Positions 35,930-45,615 of a DNA stretch of 50,228 nucleotides are shown piece after piece (position 1 is the stretch's first letter; each line of letters starts with the position of its first letter). Position numbers and translations under genes: made by a program. Origin of the DNA: Propionicicella superfundia DSM 22317 (GTDB lineage Bacteria > Actinomycetota > Actinomycetes > Propionibacteriales > Propionibacteriaceae); assembly GCF_000423465.1 (NCBI RefSeq), contig NZ_AUIA01000027.1, positions 1 through 50,228 of the forward strand, written 5' to 3'. The notes below the pieces were generated by a model. It saw nothing but the letters and a program-made list of their open reading frames with translations, was not told the DNA's origin and made no database searches.

Positions 35930-36835
35930 GTGACCGCACCCGCAACCGTCGCCGCCGAGGGCCCGCAGACCGCTCGCCGGATCAGTTCCCGGCGCCTGAT
36001 CCTGCGCCGCTTCGGCCGCAATCTCCCGGCGGTCCTCGGTGGCGGCGTCATCGTCCTGCTGATCGTCGCCGCAGTCCTCGGGCCGCACCTGGTGCCCTGG
36101 AGCTACGACGCCATCGACCCGGGCGCATATCTGCAGCCCCCCAGCGGCCGCCACTGGTTCGGGACGACGCAGAGCGGCCGGGACGTCCTCGCGCTCACCG
36201 TGCACGGACTGGGCAAGTCGCTGCTCATCGGTTTCCTGGTCGCGGCCGGCTCCACCGGCCTGGCGGCCGTCATCGGCACGTCCATCGCCTACATCGGCGG
36301 CTGGTACGAGAAGGCGATGCTGTGGGTCGTCGACCTGCTGCTGGTGATCCCGTCGTTCTTCCTCGTCGCGATCATCACGAGCGGCAGCGGCGAGTCTGCC
36401 TGGATCTGGCTCGTGGCGCTGCTCGCGGGCTTCGGCTGGATGCTGTCGGCGCGGGTGGTGCGGGCACTGACCCTGACGGTGAAGGAACGCGAGTACATCC
36501 TCGCCGCGCGGTACATGGGTGTGTCGACGCCCCGCATCATCCGCCGGCACATCCTCCCGAACATCTCCTCGCTGCTGATCGTCGACGCCACCCTCAACGT
36601 CGGCTACGCGATCCTGGCCGAGACCGGACTGTCGTACTTCGGGTTCGGCGTCCAATCCCCCGACACGTCCCTCGGGACGCTCATCGCGGAGGGCGCGCGG
36701 AGCGCGACCACGTTCCCGTGGATCTTCCTGGGCCCGTCGGCCGTCCTCCTCGCGCTCGTCCTGAGCGTCAACGCCGTCGGTGACGGCCTCCGCGACGCAC
36801 TCGACCCGTCCAGCGGTTCGGGGGGCCGAGCATGA
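35930..36835 (+). CDS. Peptide ABC importer permease, DppC/OppC type
   Basis: 301 aa. OppC_N-type first helix (RRFGRNLPAVLGGGVIVLLIVAAVLGPHL, about 24-52), the conserved PPSGRHWFGTTQSGRDVLALTVHG loop, and an EAA motif (EREYILAARYMGVSTPRIIRRHILPN). Pairs with the upstream permease (9-bp gap) to form the transmembrane pore. Its last codons overlap the ATPase ATG (ATGA). GTG start at 35930. Confidence 0.94.
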   Translation: MTAPATVAAEGPQTARRISSRRLILRRFGRNLPAVLGGGVIVLLIVAAVLGPHLVPWSYDAIDPGAYLQPPSGRHWFGTTQSGRDVLALTVHGLGKSLLIGFLVAAGSTGLAAVIGTSIAYIGGWYEKAMLWVVDLLLVIPSFFLVAIITSGSGESAWIWLVALLAGFGWMLSARVVRALTLTVKEREYILAARYMGVSTPRIIRRHILPNISSLLIVDATLNVGYAILAETGLSYFGFGVQSPDTSLGTLIAEGARSATTFPWIFLGPSAVLLALVLSVNAVGDGLRDALDPSSGSGGRA

Positions 36836-38973
36836 GCTCCCCGGACGACGCAGGGCGCACGGCGGGACGGACCGTGCTGACGGTGGCCGACCTGCACGTC
36901 ACCTTCCCCAGCGAGGACGGGCCGGTGCACGCCGTCCGCGGGCTGTCGCTCGACCTCGTCGCCGGGGAGACGACCGCGATCGTCGGGGAGTCGGGGTCCG
37001 GCAAGTCGGCGGCGGCACTGGCGATCATGGGGCTCCACCCGCCCGGGGTACGCGTGACCGGTTCGGTGAGCCTGTCGGGGACCGAACTGCTCGGCACGTC
37101 CGACGCGGTGATGAGCCGCCTGCGCGGGAACGACATCGCGATGGTGTTCCAGGATCCGCTGTCCGCCCTGACCCCCGTGTACACCGTCGGCGACCAGATC
37201 GTCGAGGCGATCCGCGTCCACAACCCCGGCCTGACCGCCGCGGCCGCCGCCACACGGGCGGTCGCCCTGCTCGACCTCGTCGGGATTCCCGACCCCGCGC
37301 TGCGGGCGAGGTCGTACCCGTTCGAGTTCTCGGGAGGGATGCGGCAGCGGGCGATGATCGCGATGGCGATCGCCAACGACCCCGCCGTGATCATCGCCGA
37401 CGAACCGACGACCGCCCTGGACGTGACCGTCCAGGCGCAGGTGCTGGAGGTGTTGCGGCGCGCGCAGGCCGAGACGGGCGCCGCGGTCCTCCTCATCACG
37501 CACGACCTCGGCGTGGTGGCCGGGATGGCCGACCGGGTGACGGTCATGTACGCCGGCCGCCCCGTCGAGCACGGCACGGCCGACGAGGTCTTCCACCGCC
37601 CGCTGATGCCGTACACGGTGGGGCTGCTCGGCACCGTCCCCCACCCGGACGCCCCCGACCGGCCCCTCACGTCCCTGGAGGGCAGCCCTCCGTCGCCGCT
37701 GACGCCGCCGCCGGGCTGCCCGTTCGCGCCCCGGTGCCCGCTGGCGACCGCCCTGTGCCGGGAGGCCGAGCCCGACCCGGCCCGGCCGTTCGAGGCCGGT
37801 CACGAGGTCGCGTGCCACCGAGCGCGCGACGTCCGCACCGACCGGCTGACCTACGACAAGGTCTTCCCCGTGCCCCGCATCTCCCCGAGCCCGCTCGCGG
37901 GTCTGCCCAGGGCCGAGCGCGACACGGTGATCGCGCTGCACGGCGTGAGACGGCACTTCCCGCGCACCTCGGGATCGGTCTTCCGGCGTCGCGTCGGCAC
38001 CGTGTACGCCGTCGACGGGATCGACCTGGAGCTCAAGGCCGGCGAGACGCTCGCGCTCGTGGGCGAGTCCGGCTCCGGAAAGACCACGACCCTGCTGGGG
38101 ATCCTCGACCTGGCCGCACCCACCGACGGACGCATCGTCGTCCTCGGCAAGGACGTGAGCACGCTCGACCGGGCGGCGCGCACCGCGCTGCGCAGGGAGC
38201 TGCAGGTCGTCTTCCAGGATCCGACGGCGTCCCTCGACCCCCGCATGCCGGTCTTCGACCTGATCGCCGAACCGCTGGACGCGTTCGGATACGAACCCGG
38301 CCGGATCGAACAGCGGGTCGACGAACTGCTCGACCTGGTCGGCCTCGAACCCGACCACGTCAACCGGTATCCGCAGCAGCTCTCCGGCGGACAGCGCCAG
38401 CGTGTCTGCATCGCCAGGGCGCTCGCGCTGGAACCTCGGGTCGTCGTCCTCGACGAGCCCGTGTCGGCGCTGGACGTGTCCGTCCGGGCGGGCATCGTCA
38501 ACCTCCTGGCCGACCTGCAGGGACGGCTGGGACTGTCCTACCTGCTCGTCGCGCACGACCTGGCCGTCGTCCGGCACATCGCCGATCGGGTCGCGGTCAT
38601 GTACCTGGGGCGGATCGTCGAGGACGGGCCCGTCGCCGACGTCTACGACCACCCCGCCCATCCCTACACACGGGCGCTGCTCTCGGCGATCCCGATCCCC
38701 GATCCGGCCGCCGAACGCGGCCGAGCCCGCGTCCTGCTCGCCGGCGACCCGCCCACCCCCGCCGAACCGCCGTCAGGCTGCCCCTTCCGAACCCGCTGCC
38801 CCGCCTTCGCGCAGCTCAGCGAGGACCAGCGGGCCGCCTGCGTCCAAGACACGCCCGGGCTCGACGTTGTCCACGGTTTGAACGACCACAGATCGGCATG
38901 CCATTACACCGGTCTGATTCCGGCCATCAGGGGACTCGATGACGACGCCGTTTGGCCGCGGCCCACCGCGTGA
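36832..38973 (+). CDS. Peptide ABC importer ATPase, fused DppD-DppF
   Basis: 713 aa with two complete ATPase cassettes in one chain. First: Walker A GESGSGKS (about 49-56), signature FSGGMRQR, Walker B VIIADEPTTALD, then the oligopeptide-transporter C-terminal motif with Cys residues (GCPFAPRCPLATALC). Second: Walker A GESGSGKT (about 411-418), LSGGQRQR, VVVLDEPVSALD, and again GCPFRTRCPAFAQ. The paired Cys-rich C-termini are the usual OppD/OppF iron-sulfur-like motif. Fused DF proteins are common in actinomycetes. It follows the two permeases with a 4-bp overlap. Confidence 0.95.
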   Translation: MSSPDDAGRTAGRTVLTVADLHVTFPSEDGPVHAVRGLSLDLVAGETTAIVGESGSGKSAAALAIMGLHPPGVRVTGSVSLSGTELLGTSDAVMSRLRGNDIAMVFQDPLSALTPVYTVGDQIVEAIRVHNPGLTAAAAATRAVALLDLVGIPDPALRARSYPFEFSGGMRQRAMIAMAIANDPAVIIADEPTTALDVTVQAQVLEVLRRAQAETGAAVLLITHDLGVVAGMADRVTVMYAGRPVEHGTADEVFHRPLMPYTVGLLGTVPHPDAPDRPLTSLEGSPPSPLTPPPGCPFAPRCPLATALCREAEPDPARPFEAGHEVACHRARDVRTDRLTYDKVFPVPRISPSPLAGLPRAERDTVIALHGVRRHFPRTSGSVFRRRVGTVYAVDGIDLELKAGETLALVGESGSGKTTTLLGILDLAAPTDGRIVVLGKDVSTLDRAARTALRRELQVVFQDPTASLDPRMPVFDLIAEPLDAFGYEPGRIEQRVDELLDLVGLEPDHVNRYPQQLSGGQRQRVCIARALALEPRVVVLDEPVSALDVSVRAGIVNLLADLQGRLGLSYLLVAHDLAVVRHIADRVAVMYLGRIVEDGPVADVYDHPAHPYTRALLSAIPIPDPAAERGRARVLLAGDPPTPAEPPSGCPFRTRCPAFAQLSEDQRAACVQDTPGLDVVHGLNDHRSACHYTGLIPAIRGLDDDAVWPRPTA

Positions 38974-39096
38974 GGCGAGAGAATGATCGTTAGCAGGTCG
39001 TGACATGGGCGCTCTGAGAAGGGGCGGGAGTCATGACTAAGGTCAAGTCAATGGGGCCACCGGCGCCGTGGCGTAGTCCTCCCGAAAGGAGACCCC

Positions 39097-40779
39097 GTGA
39101 AGTTGAACAGGTGGCTGGCGACGCTCCTGTCCGCCGGCCTGGTCCTCGGTCTCGCCGCCTGCGGAGGGTCGCCCGGCAACACGGACTCGCCCGGCACGAC
39201 AGAGCCGACGTCCGGCTGGGACATCAACGAGCAGGACCGTGGAAACCTTGCCGAGGGAGGCGAGTTCCGCGGGTCGGTCCAAGACTTCGCCGCCAACTGG
39301 AATCCCTTCAATATCGAGGGCAGCGGCGACGACTACTCCCTGGTCCGCGACGCGATCCGTGCACATTTCTTCGACTACGACTCCGAGGGCACCCCGGTCG
39401 CGAACAGCGACTACATCGCGGACGTCCAGACAGTGAACTCCCCGAACACGATTGTCACGCTGAAGATGAACCCGGCCGCCGTCTGGGGAGACGGCACGGC
39501 CATCACGGCCGCGGACTGGATCGCCACCTGGAATGCGATGAACGGCAAGAACACAGAGTTCCGTGCCGTGTCCACCCAGGGCTGGGCCTCGGTGAGCGAG
39601 GTCAAGCAGGGCGCCGACGAGCGCGAGGTCGTCTTCACCTTCGACATCGCCTATCCGGACTGGACGCAGGTACTGAGCTCCGGCCCGCTCCGCAAGGAGT
39701 CCTGCGCCACACCCGAAGCCTTCAACAACGGCTGGTCGGAGTTGAAGAACGAGTACTTCGCCGGCCCGTTCAAGGTCGACAGCGTCGATGAGACCCAGAA
39801 GATCATCACGCTCGTCCCCAACGACAAATGGTGGGGCGCGAAGCCGCTGCTCACCAAGATCACCTGGCGGGTCGTGTCGGCGGACTCGGTCACCTCGGCA
39901 TTCCAGTCGAACGAGCTCGACTATCTCGATGTCGGCGTGGACGCCGACGCCTACAGCCGGGTCCAGCAGGTCGGCGACGCGGAGGTGCGCAATGCGGGAG
40001 GCCCCGACTTCCGCCAGTTCACCTTCAACAGCAAGGGCGGTTTCCTGACCGACGAGAAGGTCCGGCAGGCCATCGTGATGGGCCTCGATCGCACCGCCAT
40101 CGCGGCATCCGACCTCGCCGGCCTCAATCTCGACGTCTCGCCGCTGAACAACAACATCTTCATGTCCAACCAGTCGGGTTACGTCGACATGGCCGCGAAG
40201 ACGGGCATCGACTACAACGTCGACAAGGCCAAGGCATTGCTGGAGGAAGCCGGCTGGACGCTCAACTCCTCGTCGGGGTACTACGAGAAGAACGGCGACC
40301 AGCTCGATGTCCGGTTCAAGCAGCTCACCGGCGTGGCCGCCTCCGAGAACGAGGCGTTGCAGGCCCAGCAGATGCTGAAGCAGATCGGCGTCAACCTCAA
40401 GATCGAGTCGGTGAGCGCCGACAGCCTCGATGAGAAGCTGCTGAGCGGCGGCGACTGGGACATCATCGCCTTCTCGTGGTACGGCTCGCCGTACCCGTTC
40501 GCGGGCGTGCGCCAGCTCTACGGGACCGATTCACAGTCCAACTTCGCCAAGCTCTCCATCAGCGGGCTCGACGATCTGCTCGACAAGCTGGACTCCGAGA
40601 CGGACCCCGCCGCCCGGACCGACCTGGCGAATCAGGCCGCCGAGAAGATCTGGACGGCCGTCCACACGCTGCCGCTGTACCAGCGTCCCGATCTCGTGGC
40701 CGTGAAGAAGAACCTGGCGAACTTCGGTTCCATGGGCTTCGGCAGTGTGAAATGGGAGAACGTGGGCTACCTGAAGTAG
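39097..40779 (+). CDS. Oligopeptide-binding lipoprotein, family 5 extracellular solute-binding protein
   Basis: 560 aa. Lipoprotein signal GLVLGLAAC (Cys22). SBP_bac_5 fold: the N-terminal region EGGEFRGSVQDFAANWNPFN, the domain-I signature AVWGDGTAITAADWIATWNAM (about 127-150), and the C-terminal LPLYQRPDLVAVKKNLANFG. Supplies the DppBC-DF importer whose genes lie just upstream. The GTG at 39097 has GAAAGGAG before it. A separate promoter may exist in the 123-bp gap (TAAGGT at 39038-39043), which would give the binding protein higher expression than the membrane parts. Peptide length preference is not readable. Confidence 0.93.
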   Translation: MKLNRWLATLLSAGLVLGLAACGGSPGNTDSPGTTEPTSGWDINEQDRGNLAEGGEFRGSVQDFAANWNPFNIEGSGDDYSLVRDAIRAHFFDYDSEGTPVANSDYIADVQTVNSPNTIVTLKMNPAAVWGDGTAITAADWIATWNAMNGKNTEFRAVSTQGWASVSEVKQGADEREVVFTFDIAYPDWTQVLSSGPLRKESCATPEAFNNGWSELKNEYFAGPFKVDSVDETQKIITLVPNDKWWGAKPLLTKITWRVVSADSVTSAFQSNELDYLDVGVDADAYSRVQQVGDAEVRNAGGPDFRQFTFNSKGGFLTDEKVRQAIVMGLDRTAIAASDLAGLNLDVSPLNNNIFMSNQSGYVDMAAKTGIDYNVDKAKALLEEAGWTLNSSSGYYEKNGDQLDVRFKQLTGVAASENEALQAQQMLKQIGVNLKIESVSADSLDEKLLSGGDWDIIAFSWYGSPYPFAGVRQLYGTDSQSNFAKLSISGLDDLLDKLDSETDPAARTDLANQAAEKIWTAVHTLPLYQRPDLVAVKKNLANFGSMGFGSVKWENVGYLK

Positions 40780-40882
40780 CCCGGCGCCGGCGCGGGACCG
40801 CCCATCGCCCGATGCGGGCGAGCGGTTCGCGTCGGCCCGGCGGGTGTCCACGTCCGCCCGAGGCGGTGGGAGGGTGCGAAGC

Positions 40883-41347
40883 GTGAGACTGCTCGACATC
40901 CTCGACGCGCATGCGGTGCCGTACACGATGCACCGACACGAACCGATCCACGGGGAGGCGGACGCCCACCTGTGGCCGCATTCGTGGCAGACCAGCGTGA
41001 AGACGCTCGCCTTCGTCCTGCCGGACGACCGGCTCGTGCTCGTCGGCATCCCGGGTCCCCACCGACTCCGCTACGGGGACCTCGGGCGCGCTCTGGGCGT
41101 GCCGCGCAAGCTGTGGCGACCGGCGCCGTCGGATCGGCTGACGACGGTCGGGATGTCGCCCGGTGGCGTCTCCCCCATCACGGCCGACCCGGCGACGACC
41201 CTCGTGCTCGATGCGGCCGTGCCGCAGATGGGCCGTGTGTACTGCGGGGGCGGCACGCCCGAGCTCACGGTCGAGCTGGACGCGTCCGACCTCCTGCGCA
41301 TCGCTCCCCGGGTTGTTGTGGCCGCCATCGCCGATCCCCCGGCGTGA
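40883..41347 (+). CDS. YbaK/ProX-like aminoacyl-tRNA deacylase domain protein
   Basis: 154 aa. YbaK/aa-tRNA-deacylase fold: LLDILDAHAVPYTMHRHEPIHGEADA at the start, WQTSVKTLAFVLPDDRLVLVGIPGPHRL with the conserved Lys, LTTVGMSPGGVSPI (the GxxxGxVSP-like loop) and the closing GRVYCGGGTPELTVELDASDLLRI. Related proteins hydrolyse mischarged Cys-tRNA(Pro) or Ala-tRNA(Pro) in trans. The GTG at 40883 is preferred because GGGAGG lies about 10 bp upstream; a GTG at 40844 in frame would add 13 residues. Alone in its orientation; the next gene is convergent 150 bp away. Confidence 0.88.
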   Translation: MRLLDILDAHAVPYTMHRHEPIHGEADAHLWPHSWQTSVKTLAFVLPDDRLVLVGIPGPHRLRYGDLGRALGVPRKLWRPAPSDRLTTVGMSPGGVSPITADPATTLVLDAAVPQMGRVYCGGGTPELTVELDASDLLRIAPRVVVAAIADPPA

Positions 41348-41497
41348 CCGGCTCGGCGGTGTCGGCCGCCCGCGGGATCGGCCACCGCCTCGTTCCCGCA
41401 TCACGCGAGTCGGCGCGCCCGGACAGGCTGGTCGCGACCCCGGTCACGCCCCCGTCCGCGCCGCGATCGAGGTCGGCACTCGGGAGGGCCGGGAGCT

Positions 41498-42355
41498 TCA
41501 GGCGTGCGGTTCGCCCGAGTCGGCTCGGTGCTGGGCAAGACGCGCGATGACCAGTCCGGACAGTTCGACGGCCGCGACCTCGCCGTCATCGCCCTCGTCG
41601 GCGGAGTCGTCGCCATCGGGGCTCGTCGCGTCGCCACGAACGTCGTGATGCAGGCGTTCCATCTCTTCGTCGAGACGCGCGGCGGTGGCGGCCGCCTCCT
41701 GCAGGCTGGTCTGCAACCCGTCCGGCACCTCACCGCGGTACTTGTAGTGGATCTTGTGCTCCAGGCTCGCCCAGAAGTCCATCGCGATCGTGCGGACCTG
41801 TAGCTCGACCCGCGACGTCTGCGGCCCTGTGGACAAGAAGACCGGGAGGTCGACGATCGCGTGCAGGCTGCGGTAGCCGTTCGTCTTCGGATGGGCGATG
41901 TAGTCCTTCACCTTGACGACGTGGACATCGGATTGTTTGGTCAGCAGATCGAACACGTCGTACACGTCCGACACGAAGGAGCACGTCACCCTCACGCCCG
42001 CGATATCGGTGATGTGCTCGTACATCTCGTCGAACCGGGGCTCGATGCCCTTGCGCGCCACCTTCTCCAGCACGCTCTCGGGCGACTTCAGCCGCGAGGA
42101 GACGTGCTCGATCGGGTTGTAGCGGTGGACGTGCTTGAACTCCTGCTGCAGGATGCGCACCTTCGTCGTGAGGGCGTCGATGCCGAACTTGTAGCCGAGC
42201 ATGAAGCGCGAGAACTGGTCGATGAGGCGACGCACGTCGTCGGCTCCGACTCCGGCAGCCTGGGCCCGGGCGGTCAGGAACGACTCCGGCAGCGCCGGGA
42301 GCCCCGAGGCCGAACGTGTGCCGTCGGCGTCCGCAGCCCCGGCCTCGTCCTCCAC
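41498..42355 (-). CDS. Small alarmone synthetase, RelA_SpoT domain only
   Basis: 285 aa. GTP pyrophosphokinase (RelQ/RelP-like): a RelA_SpoT synthetase domain at about 58-195 with RLKSPESVLEKVARKG, ITDIAGVRVTCSFVSDVYDV, KDYIAHPKTNGYRSLHAIV and VELQVRTIAMDFWASLEHKIHYKY. No HD hydrolase, TGS or ACT domain, so it can make but not degrade (p)ppGpp or related alarmones. A C-terminal acidic tail (DATSPDGDDSADEGDDGE) follows a helical segment used for tetramerisation in RelQ. GTG start, with a weak ribosome site. The 655-bp gap upstream holds array C, so the promoter lies near or within the repeats. Confidence 0.93.
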   Translation of the reverse strand: MEDEAGAADADGTRSASGLPALPESFLTARAQAAGVGADDVRRLIDQFSRFMLGYKFGIDALTTKVRILQQEFKHVHRYNPIEHVSSRLKSPESVLEKVARKGIEPRFDEMYEHITDIAGVRVTCSFVSDVYDVFDLLTKQSDVHVVKVKDYIAHPKTNGYRSLHAIVDLPVFLSTGPQTSRVELQVRTIAMDFWASLEHKIHYKYRGEVPDGLQTSLQEAAATAARLDEEMERLHHDVRGDATSPDGDDSADEGDDGEVAAVELSGLVIARLAQHRADSGEPHA

Positions 42356-42448
42356 TCATCCCATGGTAGTTGCCCGCCCAATGGCGTTTCGGCGCGATGC
42401 GCCGGTGTCACCGCCTGGGCGCTCGCGGCGACGCGGAGACGCCGGCGC

Positions 42449-42985
42449 GTGACAAACCGACCCCGCAACGCCCCACCGACGCCGAAAACACGACCCGCCA
42501 CCCGCACCGCGCACACAAAGTCACACCCCCAGCGACGGGGCCACGCGTGACAAAACACACCGGCAGCACCCCGAACCGGACCGGGACGGCCCCCTGGGAA
42601 CCCTCCACGCACACAAAGTCACACCCCCAGCGACGGGGCCACGCGTGACTACAACCTGTCACCTATCCGTGCAGCAGTCCCGCTGTCCGCAGCGCCCCGA
42701 ACGGGACCAGCACGTGACAAACCGACCCCGCAACGCCCCACCGACGCCGAAAACACGACCCGCCACCCGCACCGCGCACACAAAGTCACACCCCCAGCGA
42801 CGGGGCCGCGCGTGACAAAACACACCGGCAGCACCCCGAACGGGACCGGGACGGCCCCCTGGGAACCCTCCACGCACACAAAGTCACACCCCCAGCGACG
42901 GGGCCACGCGTGACAAAACACACCGGCAGCACCCCGGACGGGACCGGGACGGGGCCCTGGGGACCGTCCCCGCACACAAAGTCAC
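42449..42985. repeat. Array C: five GTGAC-N66-GTCAC elements of two sequence types
   Basis: Elements, all exactly 76 bp: 42449-42524 and 42714-42789 (type A, identical to each other), and 42547-42622, 42812-42887 and 42910-42985 (type B, first two differing at one base, the third more). Four linkers of 32 bp (GTCAC to GTGAC inclusive, at 42520, 42618, 42785 and 42883) contain CCCC-AGCGAC-GGGG and can fold as hairpins closed by GTCAC/GTGAC. A short GTGAC...GTCAC pair of 18 bp lies at 42645-42662, with 51 bp of unique sequence before the next element. No gene is seen in 42356-43010. Confidence 0.92.
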
Positions 42986-43010
42986 AGGCCGGAGCCGTGA
43001 CGGTCGCCGC

Positions 43011-43937
43011 TCAGACGGCGGCGGTGCGGGTGTCGAGCGCCTGGCGGTACAGGCGCCCGGCCCGGTAGGAGGACCGCACGAGCGGCCCACTGAGCACACC
43101 GGCGTAGCCGACCGCGCGCGCCTCGTCGGCGAGTTCCGCGAACTCCTCGGGCTTCACCCAGCGGTCGATGGGGTGGTGCCGCGGGCTGGGACGCAGGTAC
43201 TGCGTGATGGTGATGATCTCGGCGCCCGCCGCGTGCAGGTCCCGCAGCGCCTGCGAGACCTCCTCGCGGGTCTCCCCCATGCCCAGAATGAGGTTCGACT
43301 TCGTCACGAGGCCGGCCTCCCGCGACCAGGTGAGGACGTTCAACGACCGCTCGTACCGGAACCCGGGACGGATGCGCGAGAAGATCCGCGGCACGGTCTC
43401 GACGTTGTGGGCGAACACCTCGGGCCGCGTGGCGAAGATCTCCTCCAGGTACGGCCGCCGGCCGCTGAAGTCCGGCGCGAGCATCTCGACGCCGACACCG
43501 GGATTGACCTCGTGGATCTGCCGGATGGTCTCGGCGTACAGCCAGGTGCCCTCATCGGGCAGGTCGTCGCGGCACACCCCGGTGACCGTGGCATACCGCA
43601 GACCCATCTTCTGCACCGACTCGGCCACGCGACGCGGCTCGTCGGCGTCGAAGGTGGCCGGCTTGCCGGTGTCGATCTGGCAGAAGTCGCATCGCCGCGT
43701 GCACTGGTCGCCGCCGATGAGGAAGGTCGCCTCGCGGTCCTCCCAGCACTCGAAGATGTTGGGACAGCCGGCCGACTGGCAGACGGTGTGCAGATCCTCC
43801 CGCTGGACCAGATCACTCAGCTCCCGGTACTCGGGACCCTGGTGAGCCCGGTTCTTGATCCACGACGGTTTGGTCTCGATGGGGGTCTGCGCGTTGCGGA
43901 CCTCCAGACGCAGCAGCTTGCGCGGCTCGACGGTCAT
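43011..43937 (-). CDS. lipA: Lipoyl synthase
   Basis: 308 aa. Radical SAM enzyme that inserts two sulfurs into octanoyl-protein. The auxiliary 4Fe-4S ligands are CxxxxCxxxxxC at Cys53, 58 and 64 ([12 protein letters not shown]); the radical SAM cluster is CxxxCxxC at Cys79, 83 and 86 (CTRRCDFC). The C-terminal cluster ligand motif RSSYRAG (about 289-295) is also present, so all catalytic elements are intact. The ATG overlaps the lipB stop by 4 bp, so lipB-lipA are coupled. The next gene downstream is beyond array C. Confidence 0.98.
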   Translation of the reverse strand: MTVEPRKLLRLEVRNAQTPIETKPSWIKNRAHQGPEYRELSDLVQREDLHTVCQSAGCPNIFECWEDREATFLIGGDQCTRRCDFCQIDTGKPATFDADEPRRVAESVQKMGLRYATVTGVCRDDLPDEGTWLYAETIRQIHEVNPGVGVEMLAPDFSGRRPYLEEIFATRPEVFAHNVETVPRIFSRIRPGFRYERSLNVLTWSREAGLVTKSNLILGMGETREEVSQALRDLHAAGAEIITITQYLRPSPRHHPIDRWVKPEEFAELADEARAVGYAGVLSGPLVRSSYRAGRLYRQALDTRTAAV

Positions 43938-44689
43938 GAGGCTGCTCCTCTCTCGGATGCGGTGTGCGTGACGACGGCGACGCGCGGCCCCGGCCGCGGC
44001 GCGCGTGCGGGATCGGGGCGAGGACCCGCGGCATCAGGAGTCCGCTCGAACGGAGCGAACTCGCCGAGGAGTTCTTCGAGGTGGGGGCGGACGACGGCGG
44101 CGACCTCGACCACCGACACCGGACGACCGAGCTCGGCGGTCATCGACGTGACACCGGCGTCGGTGATCCCGCAGGGGACGATGCGATCGAACCAGGTGAG
44201 GTCGGGGTCGACGTTGAGCGCGAAGCCGTGCATCGTCGTCCGCTGTGCGACCCGGATCCCGACGGCGGCGAGCTTCCGTTCGCCCCGCTCGTCGGCGACC
44301 CATGCCCCCGACCGGCCCGGTATGCGTCCGGCGGGCAGCCCGAATGCTCGAAGGGCCCGCAGCAGGGCCTCCTCCAGTCGGCGGACGTAGTCGACCGACC
44401 GGACATGATCGGGCAGCCGCACGATCGGGTACCCCACGAGCTGGCCCGGACCGTGCCAGGTGATCTTGCCGCCCCGGTCGACGTCGATGACGGGAGTGCC
44501 GTCGGCGGGACGCTCCTCGGGGAAGGTCCGGTTGCCGGCGGTGTAGACCGGCGGGTGCTCAAGCAGCAGCACCGTGTCCTCCTGCTCGCCGGCGGCCACG
44601 GCGGTGTGGAGTTCGCGTTGCATCCGCCACGCCTCCTCGTAGTCGACATGCCGTGCGCCGAGGCCCAGATCGCGGAAGGCGAGAGTCAT
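43934..44689 (-). CDS. lipB: Lipoyl(octanoyl) transferase
   Basis: 251 aa. Moves octanoate from acyl carrier protein to lipoyl domains. Signatures: [56 protein letters not shown] and the catalytic VPCGI. Lys139 and Cys173 correspond to the family's catalytic pair. The last 35 residues are a Pro/Arg-rich extension with no family counterpart. The ATG at 44689 begins the canonical [11 protein letters not shown]. First gene of lipB-lipA; 136 bp separate it from the ABC importer ATPase upstream. Confidence 0.97.
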   Translation of the reverse strand: MTLAFRDLGLGARHVDYEEAWRMQRELHTAVAAGEQEDTVLLLEHPPVYTAGNRTFPEERPADGTPVIDVDRGGKITWHGPGQLVGYPIVRLPDHVRSVDYVRRLEEALLRALRAFGLPAGRIPGRSGAWVADERGERKLAAVGIRVAQRTTMHGFALNVDPDLTWFDRIVPCGITDAGVTSMTAELGRPVSVVEVAAVVRPHLEELLGEFAPFERTPDAAGPRPDPARAPRPGPRVAVVTHTASERGAAS

Positions 44690-44825
44690 GCGGCCGAGTC
44701 TACGTGCGGGCTCCGGGGCCGAGTCGCGGGCATCGTTCCCCGGTCCCTGGCTCGGCACGCGGGTTCGGCCGGTCGGCTCCGGACCTGGGGGCAACGCCCG
44801 GCGGTCGCTGTCCGGCGATGGCGAC

Positions 44826-45605
44826 TCAGGCATCGTCGCTCCCGTCCAGATCTGCCGACAGCGGATCGAGCACACGCCGGAGGAACTGCCGGGTACGCGG
44901 CTCCACCGGGTGGCCCAGCACCTGCGACGGCGGTCCGTCCTCGACGATCACGCCGCCATCGAGGAACGCGACATGATCGGCCACCTGCTCGGCGAACCGG
45001 ATCTCATGCGTGACGACGACCATCGTCCAGCCCTGCTTCGCAAGGTCGCGCATCACGACCAGGACGTCGCCGACCGTCTCGGGGTCGAGCGCCGAGGTCG
45101 GCTCGTCGAACAGGATCAGCTTGGGCCGCAGGGCCAGCGCGCGGGCGATGCCGACCCGCTGCTGCTGGCCACCGGACAGCTCGTGGGGATACGCATCGGC
45201 CTTCGCGGTCAGACCGACCTGCGCGAGCAGCGCCATGCCTCGCGCCCTGGCCTCGGCAGCGGGTTCCCGCTGCACGTGGATCGGCCCCTCCGTGATGTTC
45301 TCCAGAGCCGTGCGGTGTGGGAACAGGTGATGAGCCTGGAAGACCATGCCCGACTGCGCCCGCAGCGCCGCCACCTCGGCGCCGCTGGGGCGTTTCGCGA
45401 AGTCGAGCGTGACATCGTTGACCGTGACGACACCCTCCTGCGGTCTGTCGAGGCCGTTGAGGCACCGCAGCAGAGTCGTCTTGCCCGACCCGGAGGGCCC
45501 GATGAGAACCGTCACCGACCCCGCGGCGACCTCCAGGTCGATGCTGCGCAGCACGACGTGATCGCCGAACGCCTTGTGGACCCCTCGTACCGACACCAGA
45601 CTCAT
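44826..45605 (-). CDS. Polar amino-acid (cystine-type) ABC importer ATPase
   Basis: 259 aa. Walker A GPSGSGKT (about 36-43), Q-loop [10 protein letters not shown], signature LSGGQQQR, Walker [16 protein letters not shown]-loop VTHE. Strongly of the GlnQ/TcyC/YxeO branch. The start is set by the ribosome site: GGAGG sits 6 bp before the ATG at 45605 but directly abuts an in-frame ATG at 45611, so [11 protein letters not shown] is the likely N-terminus. Last gene of a binding protein-permease-ATPase operon. The substrate is assigned from the binding protein and the Cys-rich leader. Confidence 0.93.
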   Translation of the reverse strand: MSLVSVRGVHKAFGDHVVLRSIDLEVAAGSVTVLIGPSGSGKTTLLRCLNGLDRPQEGVVTVNDVTLDFAKRPSGAEVAALRAQSGMVFQAHHLFPHRTALENITEGPIHVQREPAAEARARGMALLAQVGLTAKADAYPHELSGGQQQRVGIARALALRPKLILFDEPTSALDPETVGDVLVVMRDLAKQGWTMVVVTHEIRFAEQVADHVAFLDGGVIVEDGPPSQVLGHPVEPRTRQFLRRVLDPLSADLDGSDDA

Positions 45606-45615
45606 GTCCATCCTC

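Noticed and set aside
34979-36655. Minus-strand open frame opposite the peptide permeases
   Set aside because: Composition typical of antisense to high-GC genes, and the plus-strand permeases have EAA loops and helices.
42407-42985. CRISPR-like array of regularly spaced short repeats
   Set aside because: The repeated ends are only 5-9 bp, they alternate in orientation, the interiors are themselves repeated, and no cas genes are nearby.
42449-42985. Integron attC-like cassette array
   Set aside because: The ends are GTGAC/GTCAC, not the RYYYAAC/GTTRRRY core sites, and no integrase or cassette ORFs are present.
43173-44390. Plus-strand open frame opposite lipA/lipB
   Set aside because: No motif and no ribosome site; it overlaps two verified genes.
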